A DNA stretch of 64,000 nucleotides from Malania oleifera (Eukaryota; Streptophyta; Magnoliopsida; Santalales; Ximeniaceae), in contig NC_080422.1 of NCBI RefSeq assembly GCF_029873635.1, forward strand, positions 1,406,001 to 1,470,000. Reading direction: 5' to 3'. This document shows positions 22,461-33,806 of the stretch, piece after piece; the first letter of the stretch is position 1, and each line of letters begins with the position of its first letter. A program made the translations under genes and the position numbers. The notes under the pieces were generated by a model. It ran no database searches. It had not been told where the DNA came from and saw nothing but the letters and a program-made list of their open reading frames with translations.

Positions 22461-23813
22461 TCAAATTATCAAATTGTCAACTTAATGTTAAATAAAAAAA
22501 TCGATTTTTCTTAGACCAAAATTGATTTTTTTTTTTTTTTGAAATCAACTAATCATTTCTCAAAAGTCAAAGATGTTACTTGTCTATATGTCCAAATGAG
22601 ACCTATACCTTAGAAAATTGATAGTTGGCCTTTTAATGTGTGACAAGAGTTGCTAAGTGCCCAATGTTGGTTCTTGCTCAAATGACCTCTTGTCTAAGCA
22701 CTATATATCGAGGGGCTCATTCAACCTTGAGTTTCTAATCAAAGTACACACATTTGCAATAAGCTTATTTGATTAATTTTCTTATTTATTGTATTACATA
22801 TTCAAAATATTTTATTCTAATATTTTTGTATTAGGCTAAGGCACATTTGAATATCTTTAGCTTCTCTCATTCTAAATAACAATTTTTTCAAGTAAAACTA
22901 AGATACGACCTTGTAAGTTTTGTCTTCATTTCTTCATAAATTAGGATATATTCTCGAATGGGGCTAAGGCCCCATGGGTGGTTGCATTGATCCTTAGCTT
23001 GGTGCCTAAAAGAATAAGTTGAGAAAACTCGAGTGAATTATAATGGTTGTCTTGAGAGTGAGCTTAGGATGGTTATCAAATGAGTGTTTGCCAAAAAGGT
23101 TTGAGTGAGATAAGATGGCGATTGTTGTCTAATGAGTGTTATCCAAAAAAGGTTGAGTGAGATAAGACAGTGGTTCTTTAAAGTGAGTTGAGATGGCTTG
23201 TGAAGTCTAGGACAGCTGTCGTGATTAAGCAATACTCTTAAGTAATGAAGTATCTGAACTTAGTGAAGAGCTCAAGTTAGTTTTTCCTTGTGAAGTGGAT
23301 ATACGTCTAGTAATTGGACTACTACAAATCTCATGTCACTCTTACACTTTCATTTTGATTGTGCAATAGAGTACTCTCTTGTAATGTGACTATTATGCAG
23401 TTGTGTTTGAATGGAATACAATCATTTACTTTCATTGTTAGAAATTCTTAAACTGATAATTTGTGTGTTTAATCAGACAATTATTTTAATGTGATGACCC
23501 TAAAAATATATATATGACAAAAGCATAATAATATAATACATCTAGACGTTAATGAGTTAATAAAGATGGTCATTAAGCTAGCGTCAATACGAAAGTGTTT
23601 TTCTGTTAGGATCCTTAATTCCATGTTTGATACCTAAGAAATACCTTGTCTAAGGTAGTGCTCAGATACCATTGCAGTTCAGTCGCTCCCTGAAGGTTGG
23701 CCTGGTCAAAATAAAATTTCATAAGATAAACAGAGGTGACACAGTTGGTACGCATATATAAATACATATATAAATACATATATAAAATATTTTTGAACGA
23801 CGTTCATTGTATA
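22461..23813. other. repeat-derived spacer with LTR-like pieces, no gene seen
   Basis: The stretch contains a TATA-like ACTATATATCGAGG near 22702, an imperfect 60-bp tandem repeat at about 23060-23165 (GAGTGTT(T/A)(G/T)CCAAAAA...GAGTGAGATAAGA), and an LTR-like TGTGATGACCC at 23491. (ATAAATACATAT)n lies at 23757-23785. It is probably one or two degraded LTRs, but no paired termini or target duplication could be recognised. No credible coding region. Confidence 0.45.
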
Positions 23814-23839
23814 TGTAATAACCTAAAAAAATTTTACAG

Positions 23840-24030
23840 GACTCGTCGACAAACACAGGGGTCTCATCGACGAGGGTTCTTCAGGATCTTGTCGACGAAG
23901 ACCCATCTCGTCAACGAGAAGATACCGAGAGAGGGTTTAAGGCAAATTGAAACTCATCGACGAACTTGCAAGTTCGTCGACGAATTTTCTAAAGGACTCG
24001 TCAACGAGGTGACGTGTCTCGTCGACGAAT
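23840..24030. repeat. palindrome cluster (TCGTCGACGA family)
   Basis: Nine copies of TCGTCGACGA or variants in 190 bp, immediately upstream of the TATA box. The 3' LTR has the matching cluster at 36165-36345. Confidence 0.88.
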
Positions 24031-24037
24031 TTGGCCT

Positions 24038-24045
24038 TATAAATA
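24038..24045 (+). promoter_or_regulatory. TATA box of the 5' LTR promoter
   Basis: TATAAATA sits in CCTTATAAATAGC between the palindrome cluster and a CT-rich leader. The same string occurs in the 3' LTR near 36350. Transcription would be expected to start about 25-35 bp downstream. Confidence 0.75.
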
Positions 24046-25754
24046 GCTAAAACTCGGAATTTTGAATGAAATTTCAGCATAGAAACCCTCTCTCTCTCAC
24101 GACCCCCCTCCCATTCTCTCTTCAATCCTGGCCCTATTTCTCGTCGGATTGAAGATCTGAGGCCACCACGACTCTCCTAGCGAAGTTCTCTGCAAGTTTA
24201 CCGGAACTGATCGTGGGGGAAATTGGTTTGAAATTCATCCCAAATCTAGGGTAAGGTATTTTATTTAGAATCTGCTTTCCCTAAAGTTATAAGAAGTGTT
24301 GTATACAGAAAAATACTGACATTTGGTTCTGGAGGATGTTGATTTCAGGGAGTTGATCTAGGAACCTTGTGGGTATAGGGCCAGAAATTAGTAGGGGCTT
24401 TTCAGATTTAAGGTAAAGGAAATATGTAATAAGCCAAAAAAAAATTAAAAAAATTTAATTAATAAAAATTATTAATCAATTAATTAGTTAAACATTATTA
24501 AATTAATGTATTAAATAAACAAGTAAAAAGAAATAGTATGAAAAAAATAATAAAACTAATTATGAATTAATTAATTAATTAATCATTATTGAATTAGTTA
24601 ATTAAATAAACAAATAAAAGGAATAATGTGGAAAAAAAATTGAAATAGAGATATTTATAAATATATATAAGGTTATTGTATAATATAAGTTTAAGTAAAT
24701 ATATATATATATATAATATAATATTAAAATAATATATATTAATTGTAATAAGATGGATTGGATTTCAATTTGAAATCCAATCCCTCATCTTCTTCTGTGC
24801 CTCTCTTTAGCTCTCAGTCCGTCTTCCAGTCTCCGTTATCTCCTTCTATCTCTGTCTCTCTCTCTCTCTCTTCGATTTCATCGGCCTAACGAGCGCCAAT
24901 CGAGAAACGGAAGGTTTCGTTGGATTCTTAACTCCGCCACCGACATTTCTACTGGAGGGATTTGTCGTGGGAGCGGCGTAGGCACCACTCCTAGGGAAAG
25001 GTATATTTTCCCTAATCTCTCAATTTCTCATTAAATCTGTAGTCAAATCAACGATCAGGCACTACCATGGGGTCCTAGTCGTGATCATCATCATTTTGAC
25101 ATAAGTAAATTTCCAATTGGAGTTTTCTAGGCCCCACTCCAAAGCGAAAGTGGGATTTGGAAAATTTGGTGAATTGACTATATTTAAGGATATAATTATT
25201 TATTTAGAATTTATGAGCCTAGAAAATATTTAAATAATATTTTATTTAAGGTTAATTTAATGGAATTAGGATTTTTGATTCAGGGTCCGGGTGAGCGCCG
25301 CAAGTATTTTTCGAAATCCCTATTGGCGTAGTTTAAGAAACCAAGTAAGGAGAAAAATATATATATAAAATCAGAATTTTTATGAATTTAACAGAAAATA
25401 AATTGTGTTATATATACATGTATATGTTTCGGTATGAGTTTAGAATGCCAACTGTTTAAATTATATTTTTTTTGAGTTTAGAGCTGTTTATTAGATATGT
25501 ATATGCGAAAATGAACTGATGAAAGTGGAAAATATTTTCAGGATAATTATGTAAGAAATGAAAGGTATTTTCGGTATATAAACGTTAAATGTTGGTTGGC
25601 TTATTTTACAGGAAATGTATGAATTTTAATGTTAAATTGTGTAGCATGAGATTCTGTGCAAATATATGTTAAATATATGAGATGCTGGTTAAGTAAGTAA
25701 TGTATTGTGAATAAAACATGATATGGACTATGGTGCTTGTGAGTGTTAATGCAA

Positions 25755-25922
25755 CCATGTAAACAACTGAAATATGTTGGGTAAACAGTTGAAAGATGTT
25801 GGGTAAAACAGCTAAAAGATGTTGGGTAAAATAGATGAAAGATGCTAGATAAAATAGCTGAAAGATGCTGGGTAAATGTGTAACAGCTGAAAAATGCTGG
25901 GTAAAACAGCTCAAAGATGTTG
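25755..25922. repeat. minisatellite of GCTGAAAGATGTTGGGTAAAA type
   Basis: About six imperfect units; the array continues at 27750-27810 on the far side of the nested LTR, which landed inside a unit. Confidence 0.85.
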
Positions 25923-27749
25923 TGTCACGCTCCGAACCCCGAAATGGGACCCAAGGGTGAAAATGTAATCTAACCTGTCCCTGTATCCGTTAAAACATCC
26001 AAAGATATAGTACAAAGGATAAGGGTCCGACCCCGTGGGGTTCCTAGGCACCCTAAACACATCCAAATATAATCATATACGCAGCGAAAAAAGGTCATTC
26101 TATATCAACATATACAGTACCATACCAGAATCTATACAAGAGCAGAACATGGCTCTATCAAAACCTACAAACGGGTGCCCAAACACATCTCAAAATGGCA
26201 ACCCACCAAAATACAGTCCTAGCACTTACTCAAGCGCTAACCGCAGTACACCGGCCACTACGCTCCCTACACCAGGACGCTAGTTCTGGTTACTCGAAGG
26301 ACCTGTAAAAATGTACATACAGCAAGGGTGAGACACCTCTCAGTAAGGAAGAACATAGGTTATATCGGTGTGTGGCATTTGAGTGTTATCATGATACAAC
26401 ATACACACAGTTAAATGCATTCCAGTACTAATTTCCACAGTGCATACAAGCACACATACACATACACATAATCAGCAATCTCGGTGTCATCACACCCTTC
26501 GGCCCTAAGCCGATCCGCGATAATCTAGCGTTGGCCCGTAGCCAACCCGCGAAGCACAACACCACCGACACATGGCTAGTCCCCGACTCCCATGGCATCG
26601 TACCGACACTAATTGGTGGATCCACACCCTTCGACCTGATCTGTCGGTATAGGCTCACACCCTCGGATATAGAGTCGGACACTCTTTCCTACGTGGCAGG
26701 TGATAAACACACGCCCTCGGATATAGAGCCAGACACTCTCAGTACCTGGAACAATTTAGAACCCCGTTCCTACTAGCATTTCAACATATCACACATACAT
26801 GCATGCTCATATAACCAAACAAACCACACCCATTTGGTAATCTAAATCATGTTTTTCTAAACAAATACAGTTTAAACAAAGTCAAGGCACGACCATCCCA
26901 ATAACAAAGTATAAATCAACATATACATAGGTTTTCATCAAAACCAGGGATGCAGCCCGTCGCCCCCTTTTTCCCAAAATTGTAATAATGAAAAACCCAT
27001 AATTTTCCCCGTTAGATCCCCTCAAATGAGTAGCCAAAACACACACAGGACCGTGAACCACAGTTCCACTGAGTCCGATTTCAAAAATAACTGATATAAA
27101 CACAGTTCCTCTTACCTCTTCCCTATAAAGAAAATCCCGAACTCCAAGGCCCCTAAACAGCGAACCGAGTTCCAAAACCTACAAATCACAGTACAGAATA
27201 TACTCACAAGACAGTTTCCTAAAAAACTACCAGATCAGAAATAAAAATCGAGCCTTACCTCGATTTTTTGCCAAAACCTGAAAACCTCCGAAATGAGATT
27301 CCGATCCGTAGAAGTTGTAGAGAATCCTTCCACAATCCTCGTGGTAGCTTTAGATTCCCGATTCCATCAACGATCGGCGAAGAAATCTAGAGAGCGAGAG
27401 TGTAGGGAGAGTTTTAGAGAGAAAGAGATATATATATATATATATTTGAGTTTTCTTAGCTTTGAAGTAAAGAGAAGTCTATTTATAGCCCCTTTGACCC
27501 GACCCAACTCGTCGAAGAAATGGTGTTCTCGTCGATGAATCTTCCACAGCCTTCATCGATGAATCAGTGGCCTCGTCAACGAATCTGAGATCATCGATTT
27601 TTCCGAGACTCCTCGGCTTCTCCCCATCGACGAGTCTCTGAATTTCGTCAACGAAAAGAACAAAGGCTTCGTCGACGAAATATGTCAATTTCCCAATTTG
27701 CCCCGCCCTTATATATTTAGACCTAGTTATCACGATTCAGGTTCTTACA
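25923..27749 (-). mobile_element. Gypsy solo LTR with TGTTG target duplication
   Basis: The 1,827-bp element runs TGTCACGCTCC...GGTTCTTACA on the plus strand, with TGTTG at 25918-25922 and 27750-27754. Same subfamily as 14624-16528. The palindrome cluster is at 27508-27690 and a TA/CT-rich stretch at 27425-27450. It is the third level of nesting inside the Gypsy 5' LTR. No coding content. Confidence 0.94.
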
Positions 27750-30421
27750 TGTTGGGTAAATGTATGACAGCTGAAAAATGTTAGGTAAAACAACTGAAAG
27801 ATGCTGGGTATGAAATGAAATGAAATGAAAAGGGAAATGAATGAAATGGAAATGAAATGTAAAATGTGAAATGTGAACAATGTAAAATGGGAAAGAGTCA
27901 CTTAAAGTGAAATGAAGTGAAATGTTAAAGTTATGAACATGAATATAGGTGAATGGTTGAACAATGACAGAAAGAATAATGTATTATGATATTAGCATTA
28001 TTTATGCTAGTAGAGCATGTTACGTTTGGGCGAGGCAAACTCTTCGCCCGAAGGCTTGCTAAGAAAGGCGAGTGCCCTGGTTGTATCAGGTGTAGCAGTA
28101 GGCTGCATAACGTGCTAGGGCAAAGGGAAACTACTTGTATGGGCGGGTAGATTTTCCTATTCTTGGGAGCCTTTGCCGGTAAATATTTGTATGAACTGTG
28201 TGAGTATGAGATCAATTTATCACTAGAGGGCTTACTGAGTAAGGTGAGTGCCCTGGTATGCTTGAGCTGTGACCTTTGGGTTGCCTAGGTATCAGAGCAG
28301 AGGGGTGCTACTTGTATGGGCGGGTAATCACCCCTATCCTCAGGTAATCTCGTGGGTTAAATCTTTTACATGTGTTTGATTAGGATCAGAGAATGGTTTT
28401 AGAAATTGTGTTAACGATTTTCAAATGTTAAATATTATGTTGTTATATACCTCATGTTAGCCACACGCTATGTTTAATATATTGTTTCTTCCCTTACCGA
28501 GATGTGTCTCACCTGAATATAAGTGTATTTTTTTCAGGATTTCCTCGAGATCGAGCTTAGGGAGCTCGAGAGTTTTTAGACTTTTTGAGAAGTATTAAAA
28601 GAAAGGGTATATATTGATAATACTTTGGGGAATGTAAATATTTTTGTTTTATGTCTCTATGTTTTAAGTCAGTTATGAAAGGAATGATTGTGAAAATACT
28701 GAAATGTGTTGGGAGTTATGTAGATTTATGGAAATGCAGGTGATGGATGATTATTATGGATTATAGATCAGAATTAGTAAACTCTAGTATTATGGTATTA
28801 TATGTATGGAGATTATATTTATATTTTCTGCTGCGTATATCTTGATTATGGATTATCAAGGATTTTATCAGGTATAACACATCGGACCCAAGTTTAAAGG
28901 TTCAGAGTGTTACAAAATATGCTATGCTAGAAATTTTTAATATATATATAGAATATTATGAATGTATATTTACAAGCATGCAGATCAAATTATTTTTCCA
29001 AAGAATTATGAATAATATCTTTATAGCAGTATTACAGAAATTGAGCATGAGATTGTGTTTACTCAAATGTGTGGCATGAGTTATTACAGTATAGTAAGTG
29101 GATTTTACAGTATTACAGATATTCATATATTTCAAATTATTAATAATGAATGAGACGTACAGTATTTCTCATAATAATATGATTTCCAAACCATAACACT
29201 CAGACAGATTTTATAGATATTACAAACAGATAGTACAAATATTACTGATAGATTATTTAGTTATAGATTATACAGAGATGACAGATATTATACACAGATT
29301 GTACATAAATTTTATACAGTTATTACAGATAGTACAGACAAAAATCACAGATGATATAGACAGATATTTCAGATAATATAGTTCAGAACTATAGTATTAT
29401 AGTTGTTTTTGAAATCATGTTAAAAGCAGCAAGATGATTATATATTTATATATATATAGTATTACATGATATCAGATCCCTGTGGAGATTACAAACAGAT
29501 ATATATAGCAGAGCACAGTACCATTGCTATTTTTAGACACGTGCAACCACGTAGCTTAGATAGTATGTGGATTCCGTCTAACCGTGCAAGGAGAGATTGC
29601 AGTCTCCCTAGCATGCTGGGTTGAGGTAGCCGGTTAGACGATGATAGAGGTTTAAGATGGTCTGGAGTGATTGCAGTGGGCTAGATTGATACAGATTGGC
29701 GGATGTACAGATATAAATTGACTTGGCTGGTAGGCCAACCAGAGTAAGTCTAGCCTACGGGCCACACAACCCTATCATGAAGGGATATATCATGATATAC
29801 AATCCCAGGGTATAGCAACAGTTCTTATGTACAAATATATCACACAGTAGTAGATTATATTATTATATTAGCAGTACCTTCAGATAGCAAATTCGGATAC
29901 ACAGTTATGTTTTAAATTATATTCCAGTTATTCTGTACAGTTTACCAGTTTTCTCATATTACAGTATTGGTATTATTTCAGTATTTTTAAATGATCAACT
30001 CAGCCGCCACACACTAGTAATAGCATATTTCCACTTACTGAGCATTGTCTCATCCTAGTGACTTAATGTTTTTCAGGAGATCCAGCTAGGCGAGCAGATC
30101 AGGCTTGCGGGTAGAGGTTGATTAGAACTGCCCTTTCTAAAAGGGAAGGTGTGTTTTGGGTATCAGTGGATTTTGGGGATTGTTCTCAAGGTTTTGATGT
30201 CGTCACTGAATATTTTGTATAGTAATTATATTTCAGAGCATTATAGTTTTCTGGTATTGTATATAGCAATTCCCAGCTTTGTACTCCGTTGTTTAGTTAT
30301 GTATAATGGACAGAGTTTCTTTAGTGCTCTTTAAGCCTGAGCTATTTTCAGTAATATTTCAATCAGTTGGTATTCACGATATAAAAAAAAAATGTGTAAT
30401 CAGAAGTAGGTCGTTACAATT

Positions 30422-30434
30422 TGGTATCAGAGCC
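30422..30434 (+). other. primer binding site for tRNA-iMet
   Basis: TGGTATCAGAGCC begins 3 bp after the 5' LTR end. It is complementary to the 3' end of plant initiator methionine tRNA, the usual primer of Tekay-type Gypsy elements. Confidence 0.92.
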
Positions 30435-30735
30435 TAAGTTGCTAGGTTCTATAGACTTTAGAATGCAGCGGGAACAATACCAAAAAATAGGAAAAGAATT
30501 TGAGGTTTGTTCTGTGGTCTATATACAGGATTTTCGTGGTGGTTTCTGTGTTTTTCCTGGGGTGACGATTTCAGGAAAACCATAGTAAACTATCGACGAG
30601 TTGTGTGTTTAGGTCGCAGGATTGGATTTTGGAGTAGGAGTGAGGGAAATAGTTGATAGTAAATTTGGGGTTTAATTGGATGGAGCAAAGTAGATCTGTA
30701 TAGGATTTTAAAATATATGTTTTGTGTATTTTTAG

Positions 30736-31917
30736 GATGGATTCGGGTAGCATTGGTACAGAAACTGGAGGTGACAAACCAGGACCCTCCAGTATGGGAG
30801 GTGGAGATACAGATGTCATACTACGCAGTATCACCCAGCAAATGATGGCTGAGATGGACAGGAGCGGAGGAGAGCGTGGCTGTCCGATCGAGTAGTTTAT
30901 GCGGATGAAGCCTCCTTATTTTGTTGGGGGACTTGACTTGATCGTAGCTGAGAACTAGGTTAGGAGATTTTTGTAGTGCTGGCCTGTACAGACGAGCAAA
31001 AAGTGGCATTTGCGTCATTTAACTTGACGAGAGAGGCAAAGCGCAGGTGGAGATCCGCGCATTTGATTGAGGAGTAGAGGCCAAATCCAGTGCCAGTATC
31101 ATGGAGTCTATTCAAGGAACTATTCTTCGAGCGATATTTCCCTGCTATCGTTCGGAGCGCAAGGCAGCATGGTTCATACACTTGTCTCAGGGGTTGATGA
31201 TGGTGACACAGTATGCGGCGCAATTTCTTTAGTTATACCGTTTCGCCCCACTTATAGCACCAGATGAAGAGAAAAAGGCAAGAAAGTTTGAAGAAGGTTT
31301 GAAAAAGAGTTTGTTCGAGCAAGTTATCAGCTTTCGGGCTCAGACGCTCACAGAGGTGGTGGATAGAGCCGCTATTATTGAGAATGGTATGCAGAAGAGT
31401 GCTGCATCTCAGGGTCAGAGAAAGAAGTCTACGCCTCAGGATTCACAGGCGAGCTCTAGCAGAGGGCCATGGAGAGGGGATCGATATAGAGGCAGTCAGG
31501 GACAGATGACGGGCCGTGGTGGACCTCAGGGTGGATAGGCTATTTCTACCTATCTTAGATATGGCCGCAAATACCCAGGTGAGTGCAGGATGGGTGAGGA
31601 TGTCTGCTACCGATGTGGGAGACCTGGACACCGATCTTGGTCGTGTCAGGGATTGCCAGCTTAGGAACCAGTCCGAGACCGTACCAGGGTGGTTATTAGG
31701 CATCCCGTGGAGGCCAGCAGAGGAATACTACACCAGCGAGAGTGTACATGTTGACGCCGGGTGACGCCGATGCAACTGGAGACGTAGTTACAAGTACCCT
31801 TACTGCTTTTTCATTGTTAGCTATTGTCTTATTCGATACAGGTGCCGCCCATTCTTTTATTTCTGTGGTATATGCTAAGTTAACGGGGTATGAGGCACAA
31901 TTATTAGAAATTGGATT
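30736..31917 (+). pseudogene. Gypsy gag and start of protease
   Basis: A start-like MDSGSIGTETGG at 30736 leads into a gag relic with several in-frame stops (e.g. after GGERGCPIE) and frame changes. A capsid segment KKSLFEQVISFRAQTLTEVV lies at about 31299-31400. A CCHC zinc knuckle, CYRCGRPGHRSWSC, is at 31605-31646. The aspartic protease follows at 31742-31917 with LFDTGAAHSFIS. The Copia LTR interrupts the protease at 31918 and the frame resumes at 33807. Gag would package RNA and protease would mature the polyprotein, but the reading frame is broken and the element is inactive. Confidence 0.88.
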
Positions 31918-33806
31918 TGTTGACTCTACGAGTCCAATCTTATTTTGATAATGACAAATCACTTGATATTTGATCTGTGCATTGAGTTTGTGAATAGGAC
32001 TTACACTAAGCATGCACGAAAAGTTAACAAATCTTGGCAAAGATCCATGGAACTCAAAGAGTACGGGAATCAAGATGCAAGTGGCAAAGTTCAAGAATAT
32101 CTTGGGAAAGGGTATTTAGAACTCATGTATTAACATTTTCATATGATTTAATTTGAGACTCATTATAACTTAGAATGGTTTTAGGATTCATGCATTTCAT
32201 GTACATCATTAGGAAACTCTCATGGACATTGAAATGTTTTCAAAATCATGAAAAATATATTTTATGAAAGACCCAAGAAAAGAAGCCAAACAGATTTTGT
32301 AGTTAGAAACGAAAATTTGAGAGAATGGAGAGTTCGGTCGCCTGAACTCAAACCTCAGTACCCTGAAGAATTTTTTCGGTTGCCTGAAGATTAAGTTCAG
32401 TCGCCTAAAGAATTAAATGGAGAAGACAGAACCTGGCCGAGGCTCTTTGGTCGCCTGACCTTGGAACCTCAGGCGCCTAAAGTTGATACTTTAGGAGCCT
32501 AAAGTCGAGTTCGGTTGCCTGAACTCGCGGGAAAGCCTAAAAATCAGCTATTTATTAAAAAGACACACGAAGTATCTTATTGATCCAATGGCTGAGATTA
32601 ATTCTAAGGGTAATATAATATATATTATGAATATCTAAACCCTAGAGCACAAGCTAAAAGATACAACAAGAAAGATATACATCTGATTGGAAGACTTAAA
32701 CCCTAGAGCTGATTTTCTGCACTTCAATCTTCTTCCATCTTTGTTTGGGAAAATCTCTACTGAAATCAAAAGGGCATTCATTCATCCAACGAAACTTTGA
32801 TCTAGTATTAAGGTTTGATTTGTCAAGTTATTAATTTTCAAGAAGTTCTCATCTTTTTACGTATTTATCGTTAGAAAGAGGTTTTGATCTTGAGTGTGTA
32901 TTCATATATAAAAACTGATTTTCTGGAAGATTATGTTTTGAGAAAAACTTGTTAGCTTGGTTGATTGATTTGAAATTCAAGAAGTACATAAATGCATATT
33001 CATATATATTGTTCATTGGGTTTCTTATTGAAAAACCTACCTTGATTAAAATATTGGAACTTGAAGGAAAACTTTGTGATTTTTGATTGAGTTGCATTCA
33101 AGTCAAATTTTTGTTAAATAGCTCACTTCAAATATACTTAAGCATCTTTACAAAGTGAATCAAGAACCCTAGTGGACTCCAAAGCATTCCAAATATATTT
33201 TCACTTGGGAGTTTTGATTAAATACAAATTTGTGTGTTGACACATGTCATACATCAAACGATTGTATTGTTTTTTCATACATTCTTGAGTTTCAAGTTAT
33301 ATCATATGTTAATGTACTAGGAAATTGAATTGTACTCACGAGCTTTTGTTAGAAGCATTGTATTGAGTGTTATTTTCAGATTTCATTGTAAACACGGTTC
33401 GGGTTGTGAACCGGGTGTGAGGAGGAAGCTGTACCTCTAGTAAGCAGCGGATAAGGAGGGAGATGTACCTCTTATAAGCAGCGGTTTGTAAGGGAAGTTC
33501 CATCCCACTTTAAGGAGCAGGGTTTTTAGTGAATCCTTGAGTGGTTGCTCAAGGCGAGGACATAGGCCAAGTCGGCTGAACCTCGTAAAATCGCGTTTGC
33601 CTTCTCTCTTCCTTTTACTCTTTATTTTTCGCATTATATTTAAATTGAGTATATTGCATGCATGGATAGGATTGCTACACTCACACATACTTGAGCAACT
33701 AGAAGTAGTTGGTAAACTTATAAGAAGTTTGTAAAAGAAAATTAAGTGAATTTTTTATAATATCCATTTCACCCCTCCCCCTCTTGGGATTACACCTTAA
33801 TCAACA
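31918..33806 (+). mobile_element. SIRE-like Copia solo LTR with GGATT target duplication
   Basis: It starts TGTTGACTCTACGAGTCC and ends CACCTTAATCAACA; flanking GGATT occurs at 31913-31917 and 33807-33811. Length 1,889 bp. It contains a cluster of GGTCGCCTGA-type motifs at 32335-32530 upstream of an AT-rich TATTTATT near 32550, a repeated AAGCAGCGG segment (about 33440-33485), and the typical end CATTTCACCCCTCCCCCTCTTGG. No Copia coding sequence is present, so it is a solo LTR. Confidence 0.93.
32335..32530. repeat. cluster of GGTCGCCTGA-type motifs in Copia LTR U3
   Basis: Eight or more variants of (C/T)GGTCGCCTGAA and AGGCGCCTAAAG. As in the other LTRs, the cluster precedes an AT-rich TATA-like site. 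Confidence 0.75.

Larger units (their letters stand above)
24425..28914 (+). mobile_element. Gypsy solo LTR with AAATA target duplication
   Basis: It starts TGTAATAAGCC and ends GTGTTACA, flanked by AAATA at 24420-24424 and 28915-28919. The host LTR resumes exactly at the duplication, as the uninterrupted 3' LTR shows. Own length without its nested guest is about 2.66 kb. It has the CT-rich leader, a donor-like AAGTAAGG at 25345, a (GCTGAAAGATGTTGGGTAAAA)n minisatellite interrupted by the guest at 25923, and TTTTTTCAG ending at 28537 in front of a GATCGAGCTTAGGGAGCTCG block. Confidence 0.92.
23814..30418 (+). mobile_element. 5' LTR of the Gypsy element, interrupted
   Basis: It starts TGTAATAACCT and ends GGTCGTTACA. 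Own length is about 2.11 kb after removing the nested 4,490-bp LTR and its 5-bp duplication. Layout: palindrome cluster (23840-24030), TATA box (24038-24045), CT-rich leader, GTAAGG...TTTCAG at 24251-24348 (98 bp, with CTGAC about 35 nt before the CAG), GTAAAGG at 24413 pairing with TTTTTCAG ending 30076, then the LTR end. The 3' LTR preserves the uninterrupted version across the nested insertion site (around 36768). Confidence 0.9.
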
